64,000 nt of DNA, taken from positions 1 through 64,000 of the forward strand of contig CACFLX010000006.1 of the NCBI GenBank assembly GCA_902567235.1, written 5' to 3'. The stretch comes from an uncultured Pelagibacteraceae bacterium (GTDB lineage Bacteria; Pseudomonadota; Alphaproteobacteria; Pelagibacterales; Pelagibacteraceae). The notes below the pieces were generated by a model. That model worked only from the letters and a program-made list of their open reading frames with translations, had not been told where the DNA came from and searched no databases. Below, one piece after another: positions 45,789-53,896 of the stretch. A program made the position numbers and the translations under genes. Each line of letters opens with the position of its first letter. Position 1 is the first letter of the stretch.

Positions 45789-46861
45789 TTAAATAAATCC
45801 TTTAAACCTTTTTCTGATGCTTCACATACACCTTTTTCGGTAATTAATCCTGTAACATATTTTGCAGGTGTTACATCAAAAGCTAAGTTCATTGACTTAC
45901 TTTTTTTTGGGTAAATTTGAATTTTTTTTAAATTTCCATTTTCGTCCAAACCTTCAATATGTGATAGCTCTTCTGAATTTCTCTCTTCTATTGGTATATC
46001 TTTATAATTTTTAATATTCCAATCTATGGTCGAACTAGGTAATGCTACATAAAAAGGAATATTATTATCTTTAGCAGCTAATGCTTTTAAATAAGTTCCA
46101 ATTTTATTACAAACATCTCCCGTATATAAAGTTCTATCAGTTCCTACAATACACATATCCACCTCACCTCTTTGCATTAATATTCCACCCGTATTATCTG
46201 CAATAACTGTGTTAGGAATTTTTTCCTCATTTAACTCGTATGAAGTAAGGTTAGCTCCTTGATTTCTTGGTCTCGTCTCATCAACCCAAACATGAACTGG
46301 TATACCTTTTTTGTGCGCGTGATAAATAGGTGAAGTTGCTGTTCCCCAGTTAATTGTTGCAAGCCAACCAGCATTACAGTGGGTTAAAATATTTACTTTA
46401 TCTTTCTTTTTATTATAAATTTCTTCAATTATTTTAAGACCATTTAATCCTATATTTTTACAAAATTTAACATCTTCTTCACAAATTGCCTTTGCTTCGT
46501 CTAAAGCTACTTTTAAAAATTCGTTATTATTTACCCCTGATAATTTTTTTGTCATACGGTCAACTGCCCACTTTAGATTGATTGCCGTTGGTCTTGATTG
46601 AATTAGCTCTTCTGAACTTTTCTTAATAAAATTAGGATCATTTTTTTCCATAATAGCTAAAACAATACCGTAAGCTGCGGTCCCACCTATTAATGGCGCT
46701 CCTCTAACTTCCATTACTTTTATGGCATTAATTGCGTCTTTTACTGTTTTAAGATCTTTAATTGTAAATTGATGAGGTAGTTTTGTTTGATCAATAATTT
46801 TCACAGCTTGGTTTTTTTCATCAAACCAAATTGTTTGATATTCTTTTCCTTTTATTTTCAT
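45785..46861 (-). CDS. mtnA: 5-methylthioribose-1-phosphate isomerase
   Basis: 358 residues, eIF2B-alpha-like family. MtnA motifs: MEVRGAPLIGGTAAYG at about 50-65, THCNAGWLATINWGTA with the catalytic Cys, and NTGGILMQRGEVDMCIVGTDR with the catalytic Asp. It converts MTR-1-P to MTRu-1-P after MtnP. The 3' end overlaps the aldolase start by 4 bp and the 5' end overlaps the GFA gene by 4 bp, so products are translated in step. Confidence 0.94.
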   Translation of the reverse strand: MKIKGKEYQTIWFDEKNQAVKIIDQTKLPHQFTIKDLKTVKDAINAIKVMEVRGAPLIGGTAAYGIVLAIMEKNDPNFIKKSSEELIQSRPTAINLKWAVDRMTKKLSGVNNNEFLKVALDEAKAICEEDVKFCKNIGLNGLKIIEEIYNKKKDKVNILTHCNAGWLATINWGTATSPIYHAHKKGIPVHVWVDETRPRNQGANLTSYELNEEKIPNTVIADNTGGILMQRGEVDMCIVGTDRTLYTGDVCNKIGTYLKALAAKDNNIPFYVALPSSTIDWNIKNYKDIPIEERNSEELSHIEGLDENGNLKKIQIYPKKSKSMNLAFDVTPAKYVTGLITEKGVCEASEKGLKDLFK

Positions 46862-47310
46862 TTAATTCTATCAAGACTTTCTTTAGACCATGTTTTTTCC
46901 CTATCGTACATTGTGTCATGGCAAATTGTTTTATCTTTAATTTCTATACAAGGATCTTTATCTTTAATAAAAATATGTGCTTGGGGTTCTATTGGGTTTT
47001 CTAAAGTTTTTGTTCTAACTGCAATTCTTCCTTTAGAAATATTATATCTACAAAAAATATAAACACCACATATGATACAAAAATAAGCATCATAGCCCTG
47101 ACCACTACCTGTGGGTAGATCTATGGAAGCAACATCTCCACTTATTTTAAAATCTTCTTCCATAACCATTGTATGGATTACAAATGAGGAACCAGTTGAT
47201 AATTTGCAATTTTTACAATGACAAGCTTGAGTAAATAATGGTTTTCCTTCAACTTTATATTTTACGTTACCACAAGCACAATTTCCTTTTAATTCGTAAT
47301 TTTGCTTCAT
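46858..47310 (-). CDS. GFA family zinc-binding protein
   Basis: 150 residues of the GFA (glutathione-dependent formaldehyde-activating) family. The zinc ligands appear as CAC (C11, C13), CHCKNC (C30, C32, C35) and CIICG (C78, C81). The family includes enzymes forming S-hydroxymethyl-glutathione but is mostly uncharacterised. The 4-bp overlap with mtnA and adjacent hydrolase gene suggest a role tied to MTA recycling, for example handling the methylthio-aldehyde product, but this is a guess. Confidence 0.85.
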   Translation of the reverse strand: MKQNYELKGNCACGNVKYKVEGKPLFTQACHCKNCKLSTGSSFVIHTMVMEEDFKISGDVASIDLPTGSGQGYDAYFCIICGVYIFCRYNISKGRIAVRTKTLENPIEPQAHIFIKDKDPCIEIKDKTICHDTMYDREKTWSKESLDRIK

Positions 47311-48219
47311 TTAATTTAGTTTTGAGTTAATAAAATTTAAAATCTTTGGATTAAATTCCTTAAAACAAGTAGCTCTATCTATGTCATGAAAATCTTTTAT
47401 TGACTCACCCCAAACTTTGCAGCTTTTTCCATTCACTTTATTATTTTCAGAAACTACTATTCTCTCAACTCCTGATATTCCCTCTACCCAATCTGACACT
47501 AATCCACCAAAAGGATCTTTAGGATGTGTAAAAACTAAAACTGGCAAATTTTCACTTTTTTTAATTTCTTCTATTTGTTTTTGCCTCATATTGGCAGGAC
47601 CAGTGCCAGCCTTTTCCTTAAATTTTTTTAATGCATCTTCGACTCCAACTTTTTTTACTTTATATGCCTTAGTTAAACGACCATAACATTCAGGAACATA
47701 AGATATACCTCCAGCCACAATATTTGGATGTCTTGCCAACAGCATCATTGTCATCCATCCTCCACATGATCTCCCGGTTATAAATATTTGATTTTTTTTG
47801 AAACCTTGGCTAACAAAACTATCAATTAGTTTTAAATTTGCATCTAATCTTTTTTCAAGTTTTGGCTTACCTTTATATGGAGCTTTAAACTTTTTCTTAT
47901 TCCATAGTCTTTTGTAATCATCTCCTTTAAGTTTACCAGTGCAAAATATATAAACTAATACTTCTTTGTCTTTTATTTTTTCACCAACCAAGGATGCCAT
48001 ATTTCTCATACCACCCTTCCATACGCAGTCATTAGACGGACCATCGTGACTACTCTGCCCATGATTATAAATTAATAAAATTTTATTCTCTGGATCATTT
48101 ATTTTTTGAACTTTGGCATAACCATTTTTATTACTTAAAAAACCATCCTTAGTCATTTTATCTGCAAGGACATTTGTGCAAAATAATATAATAGATAATA
48201 GTAAAAATATTTTTTTCAT
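47311..48219 (-). CDS. secreted alpha/beta hydrolase
   Basis: 302 residues with a signal peptide (KKIFLLLSIILFCTNVLA, cut near residue 19-20). The core has an oxyanion-type NHGQSSHDGP, a nucleophile elbow GRSCGGW (Ser151), a candidate Asp in FTHPKDPFGG and a candidate His in KDFHDIDRATCF. It resembles dienelactone-hydrolase/PHB-depolymerase-like esterases, but the substrate is not known. It starts inside the mtnP stop (4-bp overlap) and ends directly before the GFA start, which is odd for an exported protein within a cytoplasmic pathway operon. Confidence 0.78.
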   Translation of the reverse strand: MKKIFLLLSIILFCTNVLADKMTKDGFLSNKNGYAKVQKINDPENKILLIYNHGQSSHDGPSNDCVWKGGMRNMASLVGEKIKDKEVLVYIFCTGKLKGDDYKRLWNKKKFKAPYKGKPKLEKRLDANLKLIDSFVSQGFKKNQIFITGRSCGGWMTMMLLARHPNIVAGGISYVPECYGRLTKAYKVKKVGVEDALKKFKEKAGTGPANMRQKQIEEIKKSENLPVLVFTHPKDPFGGLVSDWVEGISGVERIVVSENNKVNGKSCKVWGESIKDFHDIDRATCFKEFNPKILNFINSKLN

Positions 48220-49088
48220 TTTTTTAATATCCTTCCCGCAACTGTTTTTAGTTTATCTTTTGTTTTTTGTGTTCTTTTTTCAGGAGCTGTAATAATCGCA
48301 ACATCTAAACAATTGTTTGTTGGATCTTTTGGATCAATGTGGCTTTCAAAGATTTCAATTAAATTTTTAATCATATTTTTTGCTTTAGCAGCATTATCTA
48401 AAAGAACTTTTATAACTTGTTGAACATCCACATTTTCATGATCTGGATGCCAGCAATCATAATCTGTTACCATTGAAACTGAAGCATATCTAATTTCAGC
48501 TTCTCTAGCTAGTTTTGCTTCTGGCATATTTGTCATGCCTATCACATCCGCTTTCCATGATCTGTATAAATTAGATTCTGCAAGTGTTGAAAATTGTGGT
48601 CCTTCCATAACAACATAAGTTCCACCTCTTTGATATTCTATATTTTCTTTTTTAATAGCCTCTTCACATGCATTCATTAATCCACTAGATGTTGGATGAG
48701 CCATAGAAACGTGAGCTACTATTTCATCTTCAAAAAAAGTTTTATTTCGTGCAAATGTTCTATCAATAAATTGATCGACAATTACAAATTTTCCAGGAGG
48801 TAAGTCTTCTTTTAAAGAACCAACTGCCGAAACTGATATAATATCTGTTACCCCAAGTTGCTTTAACGCATCAATATTAGCTCTAAAATTTATATTAGAA
48901 GGATTTATAAAATGACCTCTTCCGTGTCTTGGTAAAAAATAGACTTCCTTATTTTTATAATTAGTTTTTAATATTTGATCAGAAGGCTTTCCCCAGGGGG
49001 TGTTTAAGTCTAATAATTCTCTTTCTTTGAATTCTTCAACATCATACAAACCACTTCCACCAATTATAGCTAATTTATTGTTTGCCAT
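48216..49088 (-). CDS. mtnP: S-methyl-5'-thioadenosine phosphorylase
   Basis: 290 residues of the purine nucleoside phosphorylase-like fold. GGSGLYDVEEF near the N-terminus, PRHGRGHFINPS with substrate His, the SAVGSLKEDLPPGKFVIVDQFID region, and MTNMPEAKLAREAEI are MtnP hallmarks. It splits methylthioadenosine, the by-product of spermidine synthesis, to adenine and MTR-1-P. First gene of the operon that ends at the speD-speE fusion. The divergent apt, 41 bp away, can reclaim the adenine. Confidence 0.94.
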   Translation of the reverse strand: MANNKLAIIGGSGLYDVEEFKERELLDLNTPWGKPSDQILKTNYKNKEVYFLPRHGRGHFINPSNINFRANIDALKQLGVTDIISVSAVGSLKEDLPPGKFVIVDQFIDRTFARNKTFFEDEIVAHVSMAHPTSSGLMNACEEAIKKENIEYQRGGTYVVMEGPQFSTLAESNLYRSWKADVIGMTNMPEAKLAREAEIRYASVSMVTDYDCWHPDHENVDVQQVIKVLLDNAAKAKNMIKNLIEIFESHIDPKDPTNNCLDVAIITAPEKRTQKTKDKLKTVAGRILKK

Positions 49089-49129
49089 ATCAAAAAAATA
49101 ATTTATTTAGTTATATATCGTAATTTATT

Positions 49130-49657
49130 ATGGATTTAAAAGATTATATTAGATCAATTAAAGATTATCCTAAGAAAGGAATTCTTTTCAGAGATATAAC
49201 AACGTTAATAAAAAATGAAAAAGCTTTTAAAGAGTGTGTTAATCAAATAGTCGATAGAACTAAAAAGTTTAAAATAGATAAGATAGCTGCCATTGAATCA
49301 AGGGGCTTTGTTTTTGCATCTGCAGTTTCATATTTACTAGATAAACCTTTTATACTCCTAAGAAAAAAAAATAAATTACCAGCCGAAACTCATTCAGTTG
49401 ATTTTGAATTAGAGTATGGAACAGCGACAATTGAAGTGCATAAAGATTCAATTGAGGAAAATGATTCAGTATTAATTATTGACGACTTAATAGCAACAGG
49501 AGGCACTGCAGAAGCTGCTGCTAAATTAGTTGAAATATCCAAAGGTAAAGTTGCGGGATTTATATTTGTAATAAACTTATTTGATTTGGGTGGATGTAAA
49601 AAATTAATTAAATTAAATTATAAAGTAGAAAATCTTATAGATTTTCCTGGGCATTAA
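49130..49657 (+). CDS. apt: adenine phosphoribosyltransferase
   Basis: 175 residues converting adenine and PRPP to AMP. The PRPP loop VLIIDDLIATGGT is at residues 114-126, and FRDITTL, AIESRGF and LPAETHSVDFELEYG are typical of Apt. The gene is head-to-head with mtnP, a product of which is adenine. The 3' end overlaps the convergent GT2 gene by 4 bp. Confidence 0.95.
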   Translation: MDLKDYIRSIKDYPKKGILFRDITTLIKNEKAFKECVNQIVDRTKKFKIDKIAAIESRGFVFASAVSYLLDKPFILLRKKNKLPAETHSVDFELEYGTATIEVHKDSIEENDSVLIIDDLIATGGTAEAAAKLVEISKGKVAGFIFVINLFDLGGCKKLIKLNYKVENLIDFPGH

Positions 49658-50514
49658 TTGTCTATTCTAAAAAAAGATTTTTTTCCAACTATTGAGTAAA
49701 AAGATCCTAAAATTCTCATTTGATATATTTTCCTTTTATGAGAATTAAAAGTTAATAAATAAAAAAAATATTTAATATTTGCTGAAATAATATTTAAAAA
49801 AATCTTCGATAAGCTATTTAAGAAACCATAATGTTTTTTATTAAAGTAAAATTTTGACCACATCCAGTGCCAGTTTCTTAAATATTCTAATTTTTCTTCT
49901 TTAGATTGGTTTGATGATGATGCTCCCAAATGATCAATTAAAGAATTTTTTATTATATAAATTTTTTCATTCATTTTTTTTATTCTTAAACATAAATCAT
50001 CATTTTCAAGATATAAGAAAAAATTTTCATCAAAAAAATTATTATCTTTAAATTTATTTTTATTTATTAACATTGAAAAACCATCCAAAGTATCTACTTC
50101 AATTATATTTTCATTGAATGATTTTTCATTCTTATGAATTCTAAAGTTTGGGTAATTTGATTTACTATGCAACGGAGATAGAATTGCAAAGTCATTCAAT
50201 TGTTTACATGTATTAATAAGATTTTCAAATGTATCATTTTTAAAAATAGTGTCTGGATTTAAAATATGTACATATTGTGTTTTTGATCTTAAAATACCAA
50301 TATTGTTTGAGGAACCCATACCTAAATTATCATTTAGTATTACCTCAATATTGTCATATTTTGTCTCTAAATCTTTTTTTAAATTTATGTCTCTAGAATT
50401 TTCTATAATTATTTTATTTGAATCTTTTGGTAGCGAGTTCAAGCAATTATAAATGACATTTTCGCTTCTAAAACAAACAATTATAAAAGTTATATTTTTA
50501 AGATTTAAATCCAT
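49654..50514 (-). CDS. glycosyltransferase family 2
   Basis: About 286 residues of GT-A fold. ITFIIVCFRSENVIYNCLNS opens the donor domain, LNPDTIFKNDTFENL gives the DxD-like NPD motif, and LYLENDDLCLRIK carries the ED catalytic-base region. The pattern fits rhamnosyltransferase-like GT2 enzymes, in keeping with the neighbouring dTDP-rhamnose genes. I place the start at 50514 (MDLNLKN) because a start at 50568 would overlap rfbB. No membrane anchor is clear. Confidence 0.85.
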   Translation of the reverse strand: MDLNLKNITFIIVCFRSENVIYNCLNSLPKDSNKIIIENSRDINLKKDLETKYDNIEVILNDNLGMGSSNNIGILRSKTQYVHILNPDTIFKNDTFENLINTCKQLNDFAILSPLHSKSNYPNFRIHKNEKSFNENIIEVDTLDGFSMLINKNKFKDNNFFDENFFLYLENDDLCLRIKKMNEKIYIIKNSLIDHLGASSSNQSKEEKLEYLRNWHWMWSKFYFNKKHYGFLNSLSKIFLNIISANIKYFFYLLTFNSHKRKIYQMRILGSFYSIVGKKSFFRIDN

Positions 50515-50562
50515 CGAGACAAAACAAGTATACTTAAAGTAAGGTTTGATGTAAAAAAAATA

Positions 50563-51582
50563 ATGCAAAAAGTTTTAGTAACTGGCGGTCTTGGTTTTAT
50601 TGGTAGTAATTTAGTCAAATTATTATTAGATAAAAAATACAATGTTATAAATATTGATAAAATTAGTTATTCATCTAATTTTTATAATACGAAAGATTTT
50701 TCAAGAAGCAGAAAATATAAATTTATTAAATGTGATTTAAAAAATCAAAAGAAAATAGAAAAAATTCTATACAAAATTAAACCAAATTGTATTTTTAATT
50801 TAGCTGCGGAAACACATGTTGATAGATCTATTGATAGTCCAAAAAATTTTATTGATTCAAATATTTTAGGAACATTTAGCCTTTTAGAATGTTTTAAAAA
50901 ATATTTTTACAAATACCGAAAAGGTAAGCTAATTCATATATCAACTGATGAAGTTTATGGTGATATCTTAAAAGGAAGATCAAAAGAAAATGATCAATAT
51001 AAACCAAGTTCTCCTTATGCTGCATCAAAAGCATCATCTGATCATTTAGTAACATCATATATTAGAACATTTAATTTACCCGCGATAATTACAAATTGTT
51101 CAAATAATTATGGTCCAAGACAACATCCAGAAAAATTAATACCTAAAATGATTTATAATATAATTAATAATAAGCCCCTTCCTCTTTATGGAAATGGAAA
51201 AAATTCTAGAGAATGGATTTATGTTAATGATCATTGTGATGCGCTAATAAAAATCTTTAAATCTGGAAAAGTTGGCGAAACTTACAACATTGGATCAAAT
51301 AAAAATTTAAATAATATAGAAATTTGTAAAAACTTATTAAATATTGCTAAAAGAAATATTAAAATAGGAAAGAAAGTAAAAATTAAATTTATAAAAGATA
51401 GACCTGGGCATGATAAAAGGTATGCGCTCAATAGTTTAAAATTAATAAAAAAATTAAATTGGAAACCAAAAACAAGTTTTTTAGCTGGAATTAATAAGAC
51501 ATTTTTGTGGTATCTGAACAATAAAAAATATTTTAGATCTATAAAAAAAAAAGATATTAATGAAAGATTAGGAAAAATTTAA
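50563..51582 (+). CDS. rfbB: dTDP-glucose 4,6-dehydratase
   Basis: Extended SDR, 339 residues. NAD site GGLGFIG at 8-14; the family-specific AAETHVDRSIDSP, the Thr-Asp-Glu triad in STDEVYGD, and YAASKASSD with catalytic Tyr and Lys. NNYGPRQHPEKLIP and REWIYVNDHCDAL are diagnostic of RmlB. It opens rfbB-rfbA-rfbC-rfbD, which overlap by 1-4 bp and together make dTDP-L-rhamnose or a close relative. Confidence 0.94.
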   Translation: MQKVLVTGGLGFIGSNLVKLLLDKKYNVINIDKISYSSNFYNTKDFSRSRKYKFIKCDLKNQKKIEKILYKIKPNCIFNLAAETHVDRSIDSPKNFIDSNILGTFSLLECFKKYFYKYRKGKLIHISTDEVYGDILKGRSKENDQYKPSSPYAASKASSDHLVTSYIRTFNLPAIITNCSNNYGPRQHPEKLIPKMIYNIINNKPLPLYGNGKNSREWIYVNDHCDALIKIFKSGKVGETYNIGSNKNLNNIEICKNLLNIAKRNIKIGKKVKIKFIKDRPGHDKRYALNSLKLIKKLNWKPKTSFLAGINKTFLWYLNNKKYFRSIKKKDINERLGKI

Positions 51583-52454
51583 TGATCAAAAAAGGTATTA
51601 TTTTAGCAGGTGGACATGGAACAAGAATGAGTCCTCTTACTAAAGCTGTAAATAAACAATTACTTCCCATATATGACAAGCCTTTAATTTATTATCCATT
51701 ATCAATTTTAATGCTTTCAAAAATTAAAGATATTTTAATAATTGTAAATAAAGGTCAACTAAATCAATACAAAAAATTATTACAAAATGGAAAAAATTTG
51801 GGTTTAAAAATTAATTACATTGAACAAAATTATCCCAAAGGTTTACCTGACGCGTTCATTTTAGGAGAAAAATTTATTGGAAAAGAAAATGTAGCATTAA
51901 TTCTTGGGGATAACTTTTTTTATGGAGAAAGTTTATCTAAAAAACTTTTAACAAGTAAAAAATTAAAAAAAGGTGCAAAAGTATTTCTTCATAAAGTTAA
52001 TAAACCTGAGCTTTATGGAGTCGCAAAAATCAATAGTAGTAATAAAATCCTAGGAATTAAAGAGAAACCAAAAAAATATTATTCAGACTATGCCGTAACT
52101 GGTCTCTATTATTTTGATAATAAAGTTGTGAAGTATGCAAAAAGTTTAAAACCCTCTAAACGAAAAGAACTTGAAATTGCTGATTTACTCAAAAAATATT
52201 TATCAAATAAAAAACTTTCAGCAGAAATTATAGGAAGAGGTGGTGCTTGGCTTGATACAGGTTCAATTGAAGATTTTTATAAAACTAGTAACTTTGTTTC
52301 ATCTGTAGAAAATAGACAAGGATTTAAAATTGCTTGTCTTGAAGAAATTGCATTAAACAATAATTGGATTAAGAAAAAAAATGTTTTAAACGCTATTAAA
52401 TTTTATGGTAATTGCGACTATTCAAAATATTTAAAAAACCTAATATCTAGATGA
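51582..52454 (+). CDS. rfbA: glucose-1-phosphate thymidylyltransferase
   Basis: 290 residues. The nucleotide-binding signature LAGGHGTRMSPLT lies at residues 8-20 and is followed by KQLLPIYDKPLIYYPL; LGDNFFYG and EKPKKYYSDYAVTGLYYFD complete the RmlA active site, and GRGGAWLDTGS the sugar site. GGHGTRM replaces the more common GGSGTRL but the Arg is kept. It overlaps rfbB and rfbC by 1 and 4 bp. Confidence 0.94.
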   Translation: MIKKGIILAGGHGTRMSPLTKAVNKQLLPIYDKPLIYYPLSILMLSKIKDILIIVNKGQLNQYKKLLQNGKNLGLKINYIEQNYPKGLPDAFILGEKFIGKENVALILGDNFFYGESLSKKLLTSKKLKKGAKVFLHKVNKPELYGVAKINSSNKILGIKEKPKKYYSDYAVTGLYYFDNKVVKYAKSLKPSKRKELEIADLLKKYLSNKKLSAEIIGRGGAWLDTGSIEDFYKTSNFVSSVENRQGFKIACLEEIALNNNWIKKKNVLNAIKFYGNCDYSKYLKNLISR

Positions 52455-52978
52455 TTTTAAAAACAAAATTTAAAGATTTATTAGTTTTCAAAAATAAATC
52501 ATTTAAAGATAAGAGGGGTTATTTCAAGGAATTAATTAAAGAAAATCGAATTAAAAAAAAATTACCTTTTACAGTAATGTCATACTCTAAAAAAAATGTT
52601 ATTAGAGGACTACATATTCAAACAAAAAAATCACAAGGTAAATTTATTTCTATTTTAAAAGGAAAAGTTTATGACGTTGCTTTAGATCTTAGGAAAAATT
52701 CAAAAACCTTTGGAAAATTTTTTACATGTATATTGAGTGAAAAAAACTCAAAATCTATATACATCCCTCCTGGTTTTGCTCATGGTTTTTGTGGATTAGA
52801 TAAAGAAAATTATATTATTTATAGTTGTACACAATATAGGAACGCTAAAAGTGAAAAGGCAATAAAATATAACGACAAAAAGCTAAAGATTAAATGGCCT
52901 ACAAAAAAACCTATAGTTTCTAAAAAAGATCAAGCCGCTATAACATTTTTTGAATTTAAAAAAAAATATTTAAAATGA
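52451..52978 (+). CDS. rfbC: dTDP-4-dehydrorhamnose 3,5-epimerase
   Basis: 175-residue cupin. DKRGYFKELIKE, VIRGLHIQTKKSQGKFI with the catalytic His, KVYDVALDLRKNSKTFGKF and YIPPGFAHGFCGL are RmlC motifs. Tyr/Asp positions for epimerisation are in the order expected. It overlaps both neighbours by 4 bp. Confidence 0.92.
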   Translation: MILKTKFKDLLVFKNKSFKDKRGYFKELIKENRIKKKLPFTVMSYSKKNVIRGLHIQTKKSQGKFISILKGKVYDVALDLRKNSKTFGKFFTCILSEKNSKSIYIPPGFAHGFCGLDKENYIIYSCTQYRNAKSEKAIKYNDKKLKIKWPTKKPIVSKKDQAAITFFEFKKKYLK

Positions 52979-53679
52979 AAAAAAAAATTCTTGTTACTGG
53001 AGGTGATGGAAGATTTGCCAAAATTTTAAAGAAAAATAATAAAAAATTAGATTTATTTTTTGCTTCTAAAAAACAATGCAATATTTTAAATTTAAAATCT
53101 ATTTCAAAAATTATAAAAAAAATTAAACCCAAAATTTTGATTCATTGTGCTGGTTTGTCTCGACCTATGAATATTCATGATAAAAAGATCTCTAAAAGTA
53201 TTGATCTAAATATTATTGGTACAGCTAATATTACTAAAATGTGCAAAAAGTATAATATTAAGTTAATATATTTTTCTACAGGTTATGTTTATGAGGGAAC
53301 TAAAGGAAATTACTCTGAAAATGACCCTGTAAAACCATTTAATAAATATGGTCTCTCAAAACTTGGAGGTGAATGTTCGGTGGCAATGTATAGTAATTCT
53401 TTGATACTAAGAATTACTATGACAGAAAAACCTTTTTTGCATAAAAAAGCTTATAAAAATTTAAAAAGTAATTTTATGTTTCATGAAGATCTGGTTAAAA
53501 TTCTTCCCAAAATAATAAACCAAAAAGGAATTTTAAATGTGGGAGGGAAATCTCAATCTGTCTTCTCTTTTGCAAAAAAAGGTGGATTTAAAGTTAAAGG
53601 AATTAAAGCAAAAAAAAATTTAGCTTTTCCATTAAATCAGACAATGAATTTAGCTAAATTAAAAAGGATTATAAGTTAA
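52975..53679 (+). CDS. dTDP-4-dehydrorhamnose reductase-like SDR (short)
   Basis: 234 residues. The N-terminus TGGDGRFAKIL gives the NAD(P) site, YFSTGYVYEG and PFNKYGLSKLGGE give the catalytic Ser/Thr-Tyr-Lys set, and LRITMTEKP follows. RfbD proteins are usually about 285-300 residues; the missing part is mainly from the substrate domain, so product stereochemistry or role may differ. It is the last gene of the cluster and ends 3 bp from tRNA-Met. Confidence 0.75.
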   Translation: MKKKILVTGGDGRFAKILKKNNKKLDLFFASKKQCNILNLKSISKIIKKIKPKILIHCAGLSRPMNIHDKKISKSIDLNIIGTANITKMCKKYNIKLIYFSTGYVYEGTKGNYSENDPVKPFNKYGLSKLGGECSVAMYSNSLILRITMTEKPFLHKKAYKNLKSNFMFHEDLVKILPKIINQKGILNVGGKSQSVFSFAKKGGFKVKGIKAKKNLAFPLNQTMNLAKLKRIIS

Positions 53680-53682
53680 TCT

Positions 53683-53759
53683 TGGTAGCGGGAAGTGGGA
53701 TCGAACCACTGACCTCGGGCTTATGAGTCCCGCGCTCTAACCAACTGAGCTACCCCGCC
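53683..53759 (-). tRNA. tRNA-Met (anticodon CAT)
   Basis: A 77-nt cloverleaf on the minus strand, starting GGCGGGG and ending in TCCCGCT, discriminator A and an encoded CCA (53685-53683). The anticodon loop CTCATAA gives CAT. GTTCGATCC is the T-loop region. The acceptor sequence fits elongator Met better than a lysidine-modified Ile tRNA, but CAT alone cannot exclude the latter. Confidence 0.93.
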
Positions 53760-53896
53760 ATTCAATTAACGTTGAGTTATAATAAGTTTATATCAAATAT
53801 CAATAAATTTAGAGAAAATTTTCCTTAATATTTGTTTGTAAAATATCAGACTTAAAAACCCTGCTTAATCATTATATAAATATAAAAGAATATAAA

